The notes beneath the pieces were generated by a model that saw only the letters and a program-made list of their open reading frames with translations, was not told the DNA's origin and did no database searches. DNA of 64,000 nt from Clostridiales bacterium CHKCI001 (lineage in GTDB: Bacteria > Bacillota > Clostridia > Lachnospirales > Lachnospiraceae), in the NCBI GenBank assembly GCA_900045905.1, contig FCNS01000007.1, positions 22,761 to 86,760 on the forward strand. The letters run 5' to 3'. Shown here piece after piece: positions 27,123 through 36,003 of the stretch; the first letter of the stretch is position 1, and every line of letters starts with the position of its first letter. Both the position numbers and the translations under genes were made by a program.

Positions 27123-27383
27123 CATACTCCCTCTACTCTAATCAAAAATAAGATAAAAAAATTATTCTATAAAATTACTGTTAATTAATATCTAACTTAT
27201 GTAACAATTTCAATAACATAATCCATTGTAATTATTATATAATGTTTTAATTGTGACCTCCTCCCCCACTTATAGAAGCGGGGGATTCCCGCCATAATAA
27301 GCAAGCTTGGTTCTTATTCGATGGTACCAATGTACTAAGCATAAGCGAGCTAACCCCATGGATCCCACGGTTTTATGATAGGA

Positions 27384-28477
27384 TTATGCGCTTACTAACC
27401 GCATACCCTCGTTTCTGATATTTATTGCGGCGTTCACATCTCTGTCGTGATGCGTACCACACTCAGGACAATCCCATTCTCTGACGGACAGATTCTTTGT
27501 ATCGGAGTTCTTGTAACCGCAACAAGAACAAGTTTGACTGCTTGCAAAAAATTTATCCACTCTCACAAGCCTTTTCCCCTCTTCCTCCAGCTTGTACTTC
27601 AGAAAGCTCACAAACTTTCCCCAGCCGTTATCTAAAACCGACTTCCCAAAATTCAGCGCCTGCGCCATTGCTTTCATGTCCAAATCTTCTATGCACACAC
27701 AATCATAAGCATTGGTTATCTGCCTTGACTGTTTATGAAGAAAATCTTTTCGCTGATTCGCAACCTCTTCGTGTAGCTTTGCAACTTTAATCCGTTGTTT
27801 ATCACGATTTTTTGAACCCTTTTTCATATGCGAAAGTCTGCGCTGTTCCCGTTTGAGACGCTTCTCTGCTTGACGGTAATACCTCGGATAGGATGGCTCG
27901 CTTCCATTGCTTCCCTTGTAAAGCTCGTGCATCGAGAAGTCTAAGCCCAAAAACGTCTGCGGCTCTTTTTCTTGTACTTGATTTTCATACTCAAAAAGAA
28001 CACTCGCATAGTATTTACCGCTTGGGGTTTGACTTACAGTGACGGATTTTAGCTTGTAGTTAGCTGGTATTTGCCTGTGCTGTTTCATTTTCACAAGCCC
28101 GATTTTGGGAACTTGATATAGCCGTTTTCCATGCAGATATTGTTATTGGTACGGTTTGTCCGGTAGCTTCTGTGGTTTGATTTCTTGGACTTGAACTTCG
28201 GAAAACCAATTTTGGGACTTCGGAAAAAGTTGTTATATGCTGTCTGCAAATTCATCTGAGCATTTGCAAGAGCCAAACTGTCAACTTCCTTCAGCCATTC
28301 ATATTCCGATTTATACTGTGCGGGAGTATTATTCAGTTTTTGCTTGGTTTCCTCATAATACTTGATTTTGTCAGAAAGCATATGATTATAGATAAACCGC
28401 ACACAGCCAAAGGTCTTGGCAAACATAACCTTTTGTTCCGAGTTTGGATATATTCTGAATTTATAGGCTTTGTTCAA
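27384..28477 (-). pseudogene. tnpB: tnpB RNA-guided nuclease gene, split by a one-base frameshift
   Basis: Two frames encode one TnpB of about 364 residues. The N-terminal part (28477-28091, TTG start overlapping the tnpA stop) ends KFPKSGL and then TGA; the next frame resumes at 28094 with VKMKQHRQIPANYKLKS. A single missing base near 28094 explains the break. The C-terminal part keeps the RuvC residues: Asp in LGLDFSMHE, Glu in CIEDLDM and Asp in DRDVNAAINIR, plus the zinc finger CSCCG..CPECG. It is inactive as a full protein unless the shift is bypassed or is a sequencing error. Confidence 0.82.
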
Positions 28478-28848
28478 CGCTTTTCACCTTGACTTTCAAT
28501 ATATTTTTTTATCACTTCAATAGGCGCACCGCCTGTCGTAAGCAAACAAAAGCTCTGACTCCAAAAACGTTCTTTCCAAAGCTTTTGTCTTATTTGTGGA
28601 AACTCTTTCTTTATCAGGCGACTGCTTGCGCTTTTGTAGGCGTTTATGAATTTGCTGATTTCAGAATTAGGATGCGCTTTGAACAGAATATGTACATGGT
28701 CTTTTTCATGATTCCATTCCTGTAATGTAATGTTGTAGTTTGGTGCAATATACTCAAAAATTTCTTTTGTGCGTTTGGAAATAGCATCATCAAAGACCTT
28801 TCTTCGGTATTTTACCACAAGCACAAGATGGTAATGTAATAAGAACAC
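28474..28848 (-). CDS. tnpA: IS200-type Y1 transposase
   Basis: HUH single-strand transposase of 124 residues as read from a GTG at 28848. The HUH motif (DHVHIL) and the catalytic Tyr (VIKKYIESQ) are intact. In-frame codons upstream read LDNNAHSV, the usual N-terminus of this family, but the expected initiator ATG is absent (TTA instead), so the protein may be short by a few residues or poorly expressed. Its stop overlaps the tnpB start. Confidence 0.82.
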   Translation of the reverse strand: MFLLHYHLVLVVKYRRKVFDDAISKRTKEIFEYIAPNYNITLQEWNHEKDHVHILFKAHPNSEISKFINAYKSASSRLIKKEFPQIRQKLWKERFWSQSFCLLTTGGAPIEVIKKYIESQGEKR

Positions 28849-28929
28849 TGAATGTGCATTATTGTCTAATATGAATACATTTCTAATAACTGCCTTCTAG
28901 ATTCTGTCATCTTATCTGACACCATAGTG

Positions 28930-29022
28930 TTAAACTTCTTTATATATTTCCAGAGTATCCTCAACACTAGTGTCATACACACATTTAACAAATTCACTTA
29001 TAACCTCTTCCAATTCTATCAT
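28930..29022 (-). pseudogene. Truncated small protein next to the insertion sequence
   Basis: A 30-codon frame (MIELEEVISEFVKCVYDTSV onward) ends early at TAA; the next frame continues with KKFNTMVSDKMTESRRQLLE to a stop near 28866. Together they look like one frameshifted gene of about 50 codons, possibly the end of an immunity-type gene cut by the insertion sequence. No ribosome site is strong. Confidence 0.35.
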
Positions 29023-29054
29023 ATTTTCTACCCTTTCTTTTCTCATTTAAAACC

Positions 29055-29531
29055 CTACATACTGACTTCATTATCTAGTCTTCCATATGTAACTATATTT
29101 CCATGATAAAATTCAATGACCTCTTGCCCATTCAGTGACAGTAACCAAGTATTAAATGAAACCGCTAATACATCATATAGATTATTCAGAATCGTAGATA
29201 AGTCACATATCACAGATGGTGTGTCTTGCATATCCCATAGAATATAATACTTATTTTTTAAATTAAGCGCTTGATATAAATATGGCATTCCTTCCGTATT
29301 CATAATTCCATTAAATTTATTCCAATCAATACTACCATAGAAAGTTATTGGAAAGATTTTTATCAATTCATTAAAAATCTCTTGTGTATTTTCTAAAGAA
29401 AGTATTTCACAGTTATTTAACGAATTAATACACTCTTGGAACAATAGATTATGCTTCCAATTCTCATCTCTCAATCTTCTTTTTATTTTTTCTTTTAATA
29501 AATAGTATCGTTTCGTTTGTTCTTCATTCAT
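29055..29531 (-). CDS. Immunity-like protein of unknown family
   Basis: A protein of 158 residues, helical at the N-terminus (KRYYLLKEKIKRRLRDENW) and with a mixed C-terminal part (YYILWDMQDTPSVICDLSTI). Size, composition and its place among similar short genes on one strand match immunity proteins found behind polymorphic toxins in Firmicutes. No toxin gene is in the window. The family is not recognised with certainty. Confidence 0.6.
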   Translation of the reverse strand: MNEEQTKRYYLLKEKIKRRLRDENWKHNLLFQECINSLNNCEILSLENTQEIFNELIKIFPITFYGSIDWNKFNGIMNTEGMPYLYQALNLKNKYYILWDMQDTPSVICDLSTILNNLYDVLAVSFNTWLLSLNGQEVIEFYHGNIVTYGRLDNEVSM

Positions 29532-29558
29532 GTCTGTAAAATATCTCCTTGTTTTTTG

Positions 29559-29858
29559 CTATACCCCCATAATTTCAATGCTTTTTTCAACATTCCTTTT
29601 TATTTCTTCTTGTGTTCTGCAATATTCTTTATATTTAGGACGACTCCAATCTCCATCTTTTATTAGTTGAACAATGAACTGTCCTTCTGGTCCATATTCA
29701 GGATACCATCTTAAATCTAATAAATATCCTTCTGGATATTCTACCTGTAGTAAATCCTCTGTTAAATCCTTGATTTAGTTTGAAAATGGTTTAGAAAAAT
29801 CTATATGAAATTCATCATATACGATTTTCCCTGATTTAAAATCTATCTTTTTTATCAT
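29559..29858 (-). pseudogene. Immunity-like gene with in-frame stop
   Basis: Reading from ATG at 29858 gives 27 codons (MIKKIDFKSGKIVYDEF...), then TAA at 29777-29775, then 71 more codons in the same frame (IKDLTEDLLQVEYPEGYLLD ... KSIEIMGV) to TAG at 29559. The uninterrupted frame around the stop and the coherent protein suggest a CAA-to-TAA nonsense change. The C-terminal part resembles small hypothetical immunity proteins of clostridia (DLRWYPEYGPEGQFIVQLIK). Confidence 0.6.
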
Positions 29859-29939
29859 AATCACTTTTTATCCTTTCTTTCAGATGCTTTCCGCCTTTTC
29901 GGTCTAGCTTGCAGCATGAGATGCAAGGATATTCCCATA

Positions 29940-30138
29940 GTAAACGAATATGATTCGCCCAGCGGTCGAATCACCACTATAAATGAAAGTCGATTGCTCC
30001 GCACTTTGGTTCTTTCGCAATACCTGTATGAACAAGAAGAGCGACTGCTGAGATTGTTCATACAGGTTAGCCCGTCCAATATCCATGAGCCATCCCGTGT
30101 AAACACGATCTGGCTCATGGATGCTGTTCGAGACTTTT
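29940..30138 (-). repeat. Structured repeat, copy A
   Basis: About 160-200 bp with several hairpins: an outer GAAAGTC/GACTTTT closure (29985-29991, 30132-30138), CCTGTATGAACAA paired with TTGTTCATACAGG, and ATCCATGAGCCA paired with TGGCTCATGGAT around CGTGT/ACACG. Copy B at 42761-42956 aligns along most of its length and keeps the pairing where bases differ. A short ORF (about 60 codons, MDIGRANLYEQ...) also runs through it. Confidence 0.6.
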
Positions 30139-30147
30139 ATAGTAAAT

Positions 30148-30807
30148 TCAGTTCACTTTCTGAAAATTTTGGCTTTGTCTTAATTCAGCTTTCCATTTTT
30201 CAAAATAAGTATCCCAATCCATGTCAGTGTTTTGTTCCTTCATATAAACTTCACGTTCTGCTTCTATGTACTTTTGAATTGGAATATCTTTTTGGTAAAC
30301 AGTACGTTGATAATCCCAATATTCTTGCTCAGAAGGAAATGCCTCCATAACTGCTGTCATTGTTTCCTTATTCGCTGCTTCTTGAAATGTTTGTTTTAAT
30401 TTTTCCAAGTAACTATTTAATTCTTCTTCTGATACATTATATCCATTTGCAATTGCATTACTATATAATGCCTCATACTCTTCCGCTTCTTTTGTGGCAA
30501 GATTTTTTGCACTTTCCTCTGTTTCTCCTGCTAATAGATAATACTTTACGTACTGTTCCCACTGATTCACTGTTACAACGGCAGAATTTCCTTTTGAATA
30601 AATTGCAGAATCTTCTTTTGATGAGTATTCATATAAAACTTTTCCCCATTCTTTTATATTTATAATCTCTTTTTCGCTCGAAGAAGATTCCATATTCAAA
30701 ACAGTTTCATTTTCTGTTTCTAACTGTTCTTGAACATTTCCACAACTTGTTAATAGCATAAATACTAAGAGTATCATTCCGATTTTTGTTATTTTTCCTT
30801 CTTTCAT
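30148..30807 (-). CDS. SurA-N-like lipoprotein (possible foldase)
   Basis: Secreted lipoprotein of 219 residues with signal peptide and lipobox LLTSC (about Cys22). The body is helical and acidic with a segment VVTVNQWEQYVKYYLLAGET and YNVSEEELNSYLEKLKQ typical of the SurA/PrsA N-terminal chaperone domain. No parvulin domain is present. The ATG at 30807 directly precedes the signal peptide; an in-frame GTG at 30849 has no ribosome site. It may assist folding of secreted proteins of this accessory region. Confidence 0.65.
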   Translation of the reverse strand: MKEGKITKIGMILLVFMLLTSCGNVQEQLETENETVLNMESSSSEKEIINIKEWGKVLYEYSSKEDSAIYSKGNSAVVTVNQWEQYVKYYLLAGETEESAKNLATKEAEEYEALYSNAIANGYNVSEEELNSYLEKLKQTFQEAANKETMTAVMEAFPSEQEYWDYQRTVYQKDIPIQKYIEAEREVYMKEQNTDMDWDTYFEKWKAELRQSQNFQKVN

Positions 30808-30889
30808 ATTTTTTTTCTTATCCTTTCTATTATCTTCTCTCCTATTCACACCATCAAAATGTATGATTGTATTACAAGATATGAATAAA

Positions 30890-31363
30890 TCAGTTTTTAT
30901 TGTATTCTTCTAAGTCTTCAGATAATGGATTCCTTCTTTTGAATTCATCCACAATAGTATCATTTTTACTAATAAGAATCGTCAGCGAACTATCCCATGC
31001 TACAATTTCAATTTCTGCCAGTGGATGTTGCATAGAGATTGGATTTTTCCAAAAACCACTGTATCCATCTGCTTTCGGTAGTTGGTATTTTAAAATTTCT
31101 TCTACAGATATATTTATGGGAAAAGCAGATAATACTCCCCATATCCATTGAAAATTTTCTTCATTAATCATTTCTGTTAACTTTTCCCCTGATAACCAAC
31201 AATACTCTTTGAATAACATTTCTGCATAAGTTCTGTTTTCTGGATAACATTCACATGCCGTAATTAGCCAGTTATACTCTTTTTGAATATTGTTAAGACA
31301 TAAAAATATTTCTTTTAAAAATGTAAAGTATTTTTCAACTTTTTCTAATATTACACCCTTCAC
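30890..31363 (-). CDS. Immunity-like protein of unknown family
   Basis: A protein of 157 residues with aromatic-rich motifs (YNWLITACECYPENRTY, EENFQWIWGVLSAFPINI, FWKNPISMQHPLAEIEI) and no signal peptide. It distantly recalls DUF2691-type and other Firmicute immunity proteins, but the match is weak. It sits in a row of similar small minus-strand genes. Confidence 0.55.
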   Translation of the reverse strand: MKGVILEKVEKYFTFLKEIFLCLNNIQKEYNWLITACECYPENRTYAEMLFKEYCWLSGEKLTEMINEENFQWIWGVLSAFPINISVEEILKYQLPKADGYSGFWKNPISMQHPLAEIEIVAWDSSLTILISKNDTIVDEFKRRNPLSEDLEEYNKN

Positions 31364-31662
31364 GTTTTTTATTTCAATTTTCTCCCTTCAACTATATAGT
31401 GGATGATTATGAAACATAAATTTTCATATAAAGGGTTAACAGGCCCAATGTAGGGGGTAAATCACACCAAATAAAGAATTGGAACATCATAGTTATCTAA
31501 ATTATTATCGAGCCATAATCCCTCATTTTTTCTGTAGGTATTTGATTGAGACTTATTAATCTGATCATTAACAAAAGAGAGTCTTTTATTTGCAATATAT
31601 AAAAAGACTCCCATGGAAGATTCCTTTGTTCAATTATTTTGAAAAATTAAATCATAAAACAG

Positions 31663-31691
31663 TTGACAAAATTCTTTTTCTCCTGTATGAT
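31663..31691 (+). promoter_or_regulatory. Promoter of tRNA-Thr
   Basis: TTGACA at 31663-31668 and TATGAT at 31686-31691 with a 17-bp spacer, about 27 bp upstream of the tRNA. Confidence 0.8.
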
Positions 31692-31717
31692 ATATAGCGT
31701 GAGTTTTAAAAATACAT

Positions 31718-31790
31718 GCTTCCATAGCTCAGTCGGTAGAGCACTTCACTCGTAATGAAGGGGTCGCCGGTTCAAGTCCGGCTGGGAGCT
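31718..31790 (+). tRNA. tRNA-Thr (anticodon CGT)
   Basis: A 73-base cloverleaf: acceptor GCTTCCA/TGGGAGC, D-arm AGCTCAGTCGGTAGAGCA, anticodon stem CTTCA/TGAAG with loop CTCGTAA giving CGT, and T-arm GTTCAAGTC. CCA is not encoded. It reads ACG codons. It is a solitary tRNA inside the accessory region, a common integration neighbourhood. Confidence 0.95.
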
Positions 31791-31837
31791 TAATCAAAAA
31801 ATCCTTAATTTACAACAAAAACAAAAGATAAAAAGAA

Positions 31838-31872
31838 GCCAAAAGCATTCCCAAAAGGAGTGCTTTTTTGGC
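31838..31872 (+). terminator. Terminator after tRNA-Thr
   Basis: GCCAAAAGCATTCC pairs with GGAGTGC-TTTTTTGGC (31838-31872). The 348 bases from 31873 to 32220 hold no other recognisable gene. Confidence 0.65.
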
Positions 31873-32220
31873 GTTTAATTAACATCTATATATAGAAAGT
31901 AAATTATTAAAATTTCCTTCACCATTTTTCTGTTTATAAAGAAACGTTTTCTTTTTTCCAATCGTTTTAACTTGCCACTTGGTCAATATATACCTATAAA
32001 ATTAGTATACTATATCCATAAAGTTTTTTCAATATAAAAATACATTTTTACACTCATTATCTTTATCAAGTAATTGTTACAACCAAATTTTTAAAAAATT
32101 CAAAGCATTTCTCTAGATAAATCAGAATATTTATGATAAGATAGCATTAAGAAATTGCGCTTGGTTTACAGTGCAGAAATGGAAAGGAAATAATTATGGA
32201 TAATACTAGGAGTTGATACT

Positions 32221-32376
32221 ATGTGTAAAATTATGGAGGATATGTTAATCGAGGATCGCAAAGAAATAGCTGGTCGTATGTTGAACGATGGAATCTTGTC
32301 GTTAGAAAAAATCGCAGAGTATACAGGGCTTTCTATTAAAGAAATAAAGAAACTTGCAGATCAGAAAACCGTATAA
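32221..32376 (+). CDS. Small MCK-type protein with helix-turn-helix-like tail
   Basis: A 51-residue protein with AGGAG eight bases before its ATG and a terminator behind it. Its C-terminal LSLEKIAEYTGLSIKEIKKL is the helix pair seen at the end of many Rpn/YhgA-type proteins and short clostridial peptides. It may be a stand-alone paralogue of that tail. The function is unknown. Confidence 0.6.
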   Translation: MCKIMEDMLIEDRKEIAGRMLNDGILSLEKIAEYTGLSIKEIKKLADQKTV

Positions 32377-32403
32377 AAATTCAAAAGATTTCAAAGTATA
32401 TGT

Positions 32404-32445
32404 AACCTGCCATATGGATCTACTCAGTATGGCAGGTTTATTTTT
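32404..32445 (+). terminator. Terminator of the small MCK-type gene
   Basis: An 11-bp stem AACCTGCCATA/TATGGCAGGTT (32404-32414, 32428-32438), followed by TTATTTTTG. Confidence 0.75.
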
Positions 32446-32541
32446 GTAATGTTTCTTTTTACCTTTCCTTCAAATTTAAGGATCTCTTCAAAGATTGGTT
32501 TAGAATTAATATCTTTATTAAATGATTTTGAAAAAGTTACT

Positions 32542-32625
32542 TTATTTCTTCTCTGGCTTTTCTACTCCTGCAAATCCTACAGTTTTCCACTCTCCTGTTA
32601 CATTCAAGGTTCCTGTATATAACAT
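32542..32625 (-). pseudogene. Short C-terminal gene remnant
   Basis: A 27-codon frame (MLYTGTLNVTGEWKTVGFAG...KPEKK) without ribosome site reads like the end of a longer protein. It is the only protein-like trace in 32446-32662. Confidence 0.25.
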
Positions 32626-32662
32626 GAAATTGTAATATGTTAATATTTATAGAGTTTATAAA

Positions 32663-33088
32663 TCAAAGATTTAACTCAAATACAACCTTATTTGTTGGAT
32701 CCATCTTTAAGATCTCTTTTGCTATTTCTTTTGCTTCTTCTATACTCACTAATTTTTCAGGTATATGATAGAAAAATAATATTCTTTCTAAGTTTTCAAC
32801 ATTTTTTTCAATCCGCAAAACTTCCCTTGAATGGAACAATGCAATAGAATACGCTCCTTCTAAAAAACATAATGGATTTATCATAACATCTATAGCTAAC
32901 TCCATCCATTCTAATTGTTCTGTTTTATATATCATATATTGTATAAAGCTATATACAGATATACTTTCTGTCTCATAAGCAATATTCATTATCATATTTC
33001 CTAGATCTTTCCTGCTCATTTTTTTGCAAATTTTCTCTGCATCCGTATACTTTCCTTGTAATAGTTTCTCTTCCAATTTTTTAATCAT
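32663..33088 (-). CDS. Helical immunity-like protein
   Basis: An all-helical, TPR-like protein of 141 residues (KLEEKLLQGKYTDAEKICKK, AYETESISVYSFIQYMIYKT, SIEEAKEIAKEILKMDPTNK). Similar small proteins are widespread in Lachnospiraceae behind LXG- or RHS-type toxin genes, but no toxin is present here. AAAGGAAAG upstream could serve as ribosome site. The family name is not certain. Confidence 0.6.
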   Translation of the reverse strand: MIKKLEEKLLQGKYTDAEKICKKMSRKDLGNMIMNIAYETESISVYSFIQYMIYKTEQLEWMELAIDVMINPLCFLEGAYSIALFHSREVLRIEKNVENLERILFFYHIPEKLVSIEEAKEIAKEILKMDPTNKVVFELNL

Positions 33089-33166
33089 ATGCCAATCTTT
33101 CCTTTTTTCATAAATTAATTAATACCTTATATCTAGTTAAGATAGTTTTCTTAACTGACTAGTGTC

Positions 33167-33982
33167 TCAATCATCTGAACAATGATTTTCTTCTTTTAAT
33201 TTTTCTATCAACGAAGAGATATCATATCTTTTTGATTCTATAAAGATTACTTCTTTAGAGAAAAATGTATGAATAATTTTATGTTCAAGTTTGCTTCTTC
33301 TTTCCAAATATCGAATAAATCCGTCCATGCCCTTTAATTGATTGTCTTTTCCATAAGGGGACTCTTCCAGGAACTGAATTGCTAGTGGATACCATACTTC
33401 GACTCCGTTTTCATCGACTCTTTCTTTTTTTATTTCGGTAATCGTATGTAGAATATCCAAAACATTAATATATATAAGTTTTATATTCCTGTTGAGTAAA
33501 ATTGTATATAATTTTTTATAGAAGTCAAGGATTTCCTCGTCGTTCATCTTATGATAAAGCATCATACAATCCACCAAATTTTGAAAAAGTGCACATTCAT
33601 GGATTTGGTTTTCTCCATTCCATTTTTTGTATCTGTACAAAACAATCTCTTCCAATTTTTTATATGGAATATTTCCATTATAAATTTCATACTGTTCCAT
33701 ATATTTGTAAAAATCCAAAGTATCCGTAACAATTTTCGTGTATGCAGTGATTTTCATTGTTCCTTCGGTTACAGTATGGGCTTTTATTTCTTTTTCTAAC
33801 ATAGGATATTTCGTTATTACATCTCGTAAACTACCTTCTGTCATATATGCACACCAAGCTAGTTCTATTGGTGATAGGTCTCCTTCTCGATATGTCGTAT
33901 AATCTGTGAGTTTGCTGCACAGATTTTGTAGTAAAGTGCTTTTTCCAGCACCCTGTATTCCTTCGATAAAAATATTATACAT
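33167..33982 (-). CDS. P-loop kinase-like protein (deoxynucleoside-kinase fold)
   Basis: A protein of 271 residues. The N-terminal MYNIFIEGIQGAGKSTLLQN is a Walker A loop at the very start, as in deoxynucleoside and thymidylate kinases; YREGDLSPIELAW may be the acid-containing substrate region. The later part lacks a clear lid motif. The start at 33982 has GGAGG four bases upstream; a longer frame begins at 34009. Substrate and pathway are unknown. It is found alone among immunity-like genes. Confidence 0.65.
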   Translation of the reverse strand: MYNIFIEGIQGAGKSTLLQNLCSKLTDYTTYREGDLSPIELAWCAYMTEGSLRDVITKYPMLEKEIKAHTVTEGTMKITAYTKIVTDTLDFYKYMEQYEIYNGNIPYKKLEEIVLYRYKKWNGENQIHECALFQNLVDCMMLYHKMNDEEILDFYKKLYTILLNRNIKLIYINVLDILHTITEIKKERVDENGVEVWYPLAIQFLEESPYGKDNQLKGMDGFIRYLERRSKLEHKIIHTFFSKEVIFIESKRYDISSLIEKLKEENHCSDD

Positions 33983-34441
33983 ACATCCTCCATTCAAAAA
34001 AAGAACCACATGTTGCCTTGTGATTCTAATTCTGTCATATTCCTCACATATAGTAATCAGTTTGATTGCATCGTTCCTAAATCAGCTCCAAATGGTCATA
34101 CGATCAATGCACCAAAAAAGAGAGGATATGAGAATCATAATCCACTTTTGGCAACATGAATAACAGTATCGTAATACGCTACTGTAAATAAAATATTTCA
34201 TGTTCTCAAAGGTAGACTATCTTCTCATCTTTTCACCTCTCTCTTTTCTTCTATTTATCAATATATCATGTATTTAAAAAATTTGCAATTGTTTTTTTAG
34301 TTTATGATATAATTAAAAAATCAAATAGGAAACGAGAACAAATTATGCTAGAATATAAGGGAAGATATTAAAATGTTATGGTATAATTATACTGTTAGCA
34401 TTCAAAACTCAACTTAAAAATAAGGACTAGGAGAAATCGTT

Positions 34442-34639
34442 ATGGATAATAGGGGTTTAATAAATGATAAAGTAGTTCAATGGGTTGAACATAGAGTGAA
34501 AACAAAGTATTTCAATGATATAAGCATGGTTTTACTTTACGGCTCCTATATCAACGGTACTGCAAACAATAGTTCCGATGTAGATTGCTATTTTATTCCA
34601 AAAACTGACAGAGGTTATGAAATGGCAATTATATTTTAG
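34442..34639 (+). pseudogene. Truncated nucleotidyltransferase (Pol-beta fold)
   Basis: The first 65 codons of a minimal nucleotidyltransferase with the signature LLYGSYINGTANNSSDVDCY (GS...DxD). AGGAG lies in front of the ATG. The protein stops at TAG after YEMAIIF, before any substrate domain, so it is likely a remnant of a larger antibiotic- or protein-modifying enzyme. The 430 bases upstream (34010-34441) hold no gene that I can support. Confidence 0.6.
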
Positions 34640-34692
34640 CGTTTTTATCCGTTTTATTGCAATCGTAAATAACAACATCGTTACACATGGAA

Positions 34693-35763
34693 TTATAAAT
34701 CCAATTTTAAATCATTTGCACGAATCCATTTTCTCTTACGGAAGTACAAAGAAAGTAAATATGTAATTACTGCTGGAAGAATAAATGAGATTAAGATTAA
34801 TCCAGTCCAATCCCATGCAGTAATTGCTGTTTTTACTCCGTTATTGATATCGGTAACCCATCCAGTATAGACGCCAATCTGTCCTACTAATCCACAAGTC
34901 CCCATACCTGAAGCGATTGCTGCTCCGTTCATTTGAAGTTTAAATATACAAGTCGCGATTGGTCCGCAGATTGCCGCTGCGATGGTTGGAGGAATCCAAA
35001 TACGAGGATTTCTTACAATATTTCCCATTTGCAACATAGAAGTTCCAAGTCCTTGTGCGGCCAATCCTCCCCACTTATTTTCCCGAAAACTCATAACTGC
35101 GAAGCCTACCATTTGTGCACAGCATCCTGCAACTGCTGCTCCTCCAGCCAGTCCTGTTAAGTTTAATGCTGCACAGATAGCTGCACTGCTGATTGGCAAT
35201 GTTAATGCAATTCCTACCAATACAGAAACAATAATTCCCATAAAAAATGGCTGAAGCTCCGTTGCCCACATAATTGCAGATCCAATTGAACTTGCAGCAC
35301 TTCCAATTGCTGGAGCACATCCAATAGAAAATAGAACTCCAATTGCGATCGTTACAAAAGGCGTTACAATAATATCAATCTTGGTTTCCTTGGAAACTAC
35401 TTTTCCAACTTCTGCTGCCAAAACCGACGCAAAAAATACAGCGAGCGGACCTCCTGCTCCTCCGAGTTGATTGGCTGCACCTCCAACTGCTACAAGCGAG
35501 AATAGAACAAGTGCTGGCGATTGCAATGCATATCCAATGGATACTGCCATAGCTGGACCTGTTGCGTTTTTAGCATAAGTTCCAATTTCGGTTAAAATTG
35601 CTATATTTAACTGCTCTCCTAATGTGCTGATAATTGTTCCAATTAATAAAGATGCAAATAATCCCTGTGCCATAGCACCAAGTGCATCAATTCCATACCG
35701 TTTTACAGAGAAAATAATATTTTTTCTCCTTAGAAATTGTGAAATCTTCGTTTGTTTCTCCAT
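34693..35763 (-). CDS. PTS EIIC-like membrane protein (PfoR family)
   Basis: Polytopic membrane protein of 356 residues with repeated glycine- and alanine-rich helices (GGAANQLGGAGGPLAVFFAS, NLTGLAGGAAVAGCCAQMVG). It belongs to the PTS_EIIC_2 / PfoR group, which lacks attached EIIA/EIIB domains. Transport of an unidentified solute or a regulatory role is possible. It is followed upstream by two further transporter genes on the same strand, each with its own long leader. Confidence 0.85.
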   Translation of the reverse strand: MEKQTKISQFLRRKNIIFSVKRYGIDALGAMAQGLFASLLIGTIISTLGEQLNIAILTEIGTYAKNATGPAMAVSIGYALQSPALVLFSLVAVGGAANQLGGAGGPLAVFFASVLAAEVGKVVSKETKIDIIVTPFVTIAIGVLFSIGCAPAIGSAASSIGSAIMWATELQPFFMGIIVSVLVGIALTLPISSAAICAALNLTGLAGGAAVAGCCAQMVGFAVMSFRENKWGGLAAQGLGTSMLQMGNIVRNPRIWIPPTIAAAICGPIATCIFKLQMNGAAIASGMGTCGLVGQIGVYTGWVTDINNGVKTAITAWDWTGLILISFILPAVITYLLSLYFRKRKWIRANDLKLDL

Positions 35764-36003
35764 TTTAAGTACATTACCTTTCTATAAAAAAGTATTTTTA
35801 TTTATTGTGATATGTAAAAGAAAACTCTTGTGGAGCTTTCTTTTATAACAACATATGAGTAGTGTATCAATTGCAAAAAACAACTTAATAACACTACTCT
35901 ATTGTTTTACATTTTTTTTATAAATTTTTTATCATATCTTTATTAACATTTGAATACCACTTAAATTTTCTTAGTTTTGCAAATAAGGTTAAATAAATCT
36001 ATT

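Larger units (their letters stand above)
27255..28870 (-). mobile_element. IS200/IS605-family insertion sequence (tnpA, frameshifted tnpB, right-end hairpin)
   Basis: Reading on the minus strand the order is tnpA, tnpB, then a right-end segment with a CCCCC/GGGGG hairpin (27262-27285) near GGAGGTCAC, where the element probably ends. The left end upstream of tnpA is not clear: the usual tnpA start codon is missing and host-like sequence begins by about 28870. Boundaries are approximate. Confidence 0.75.

Noticed and set aside
28091..28477. Separate small gene for the N-terminal tnpB piece
   Set aside because: It is the first third of TnpB in another frame; one missing base joins it to the following frame.
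29861..30118. Overlapping short ORFs inside the structured repeat, including MDIGRANLYEQ...
   Set aside because: Similar frames exist in both full copies, but the paired hairpins with a compensatory change explain the conservation at least as well; no ribosome site is clear. Kept as a repeat, not as a gene.
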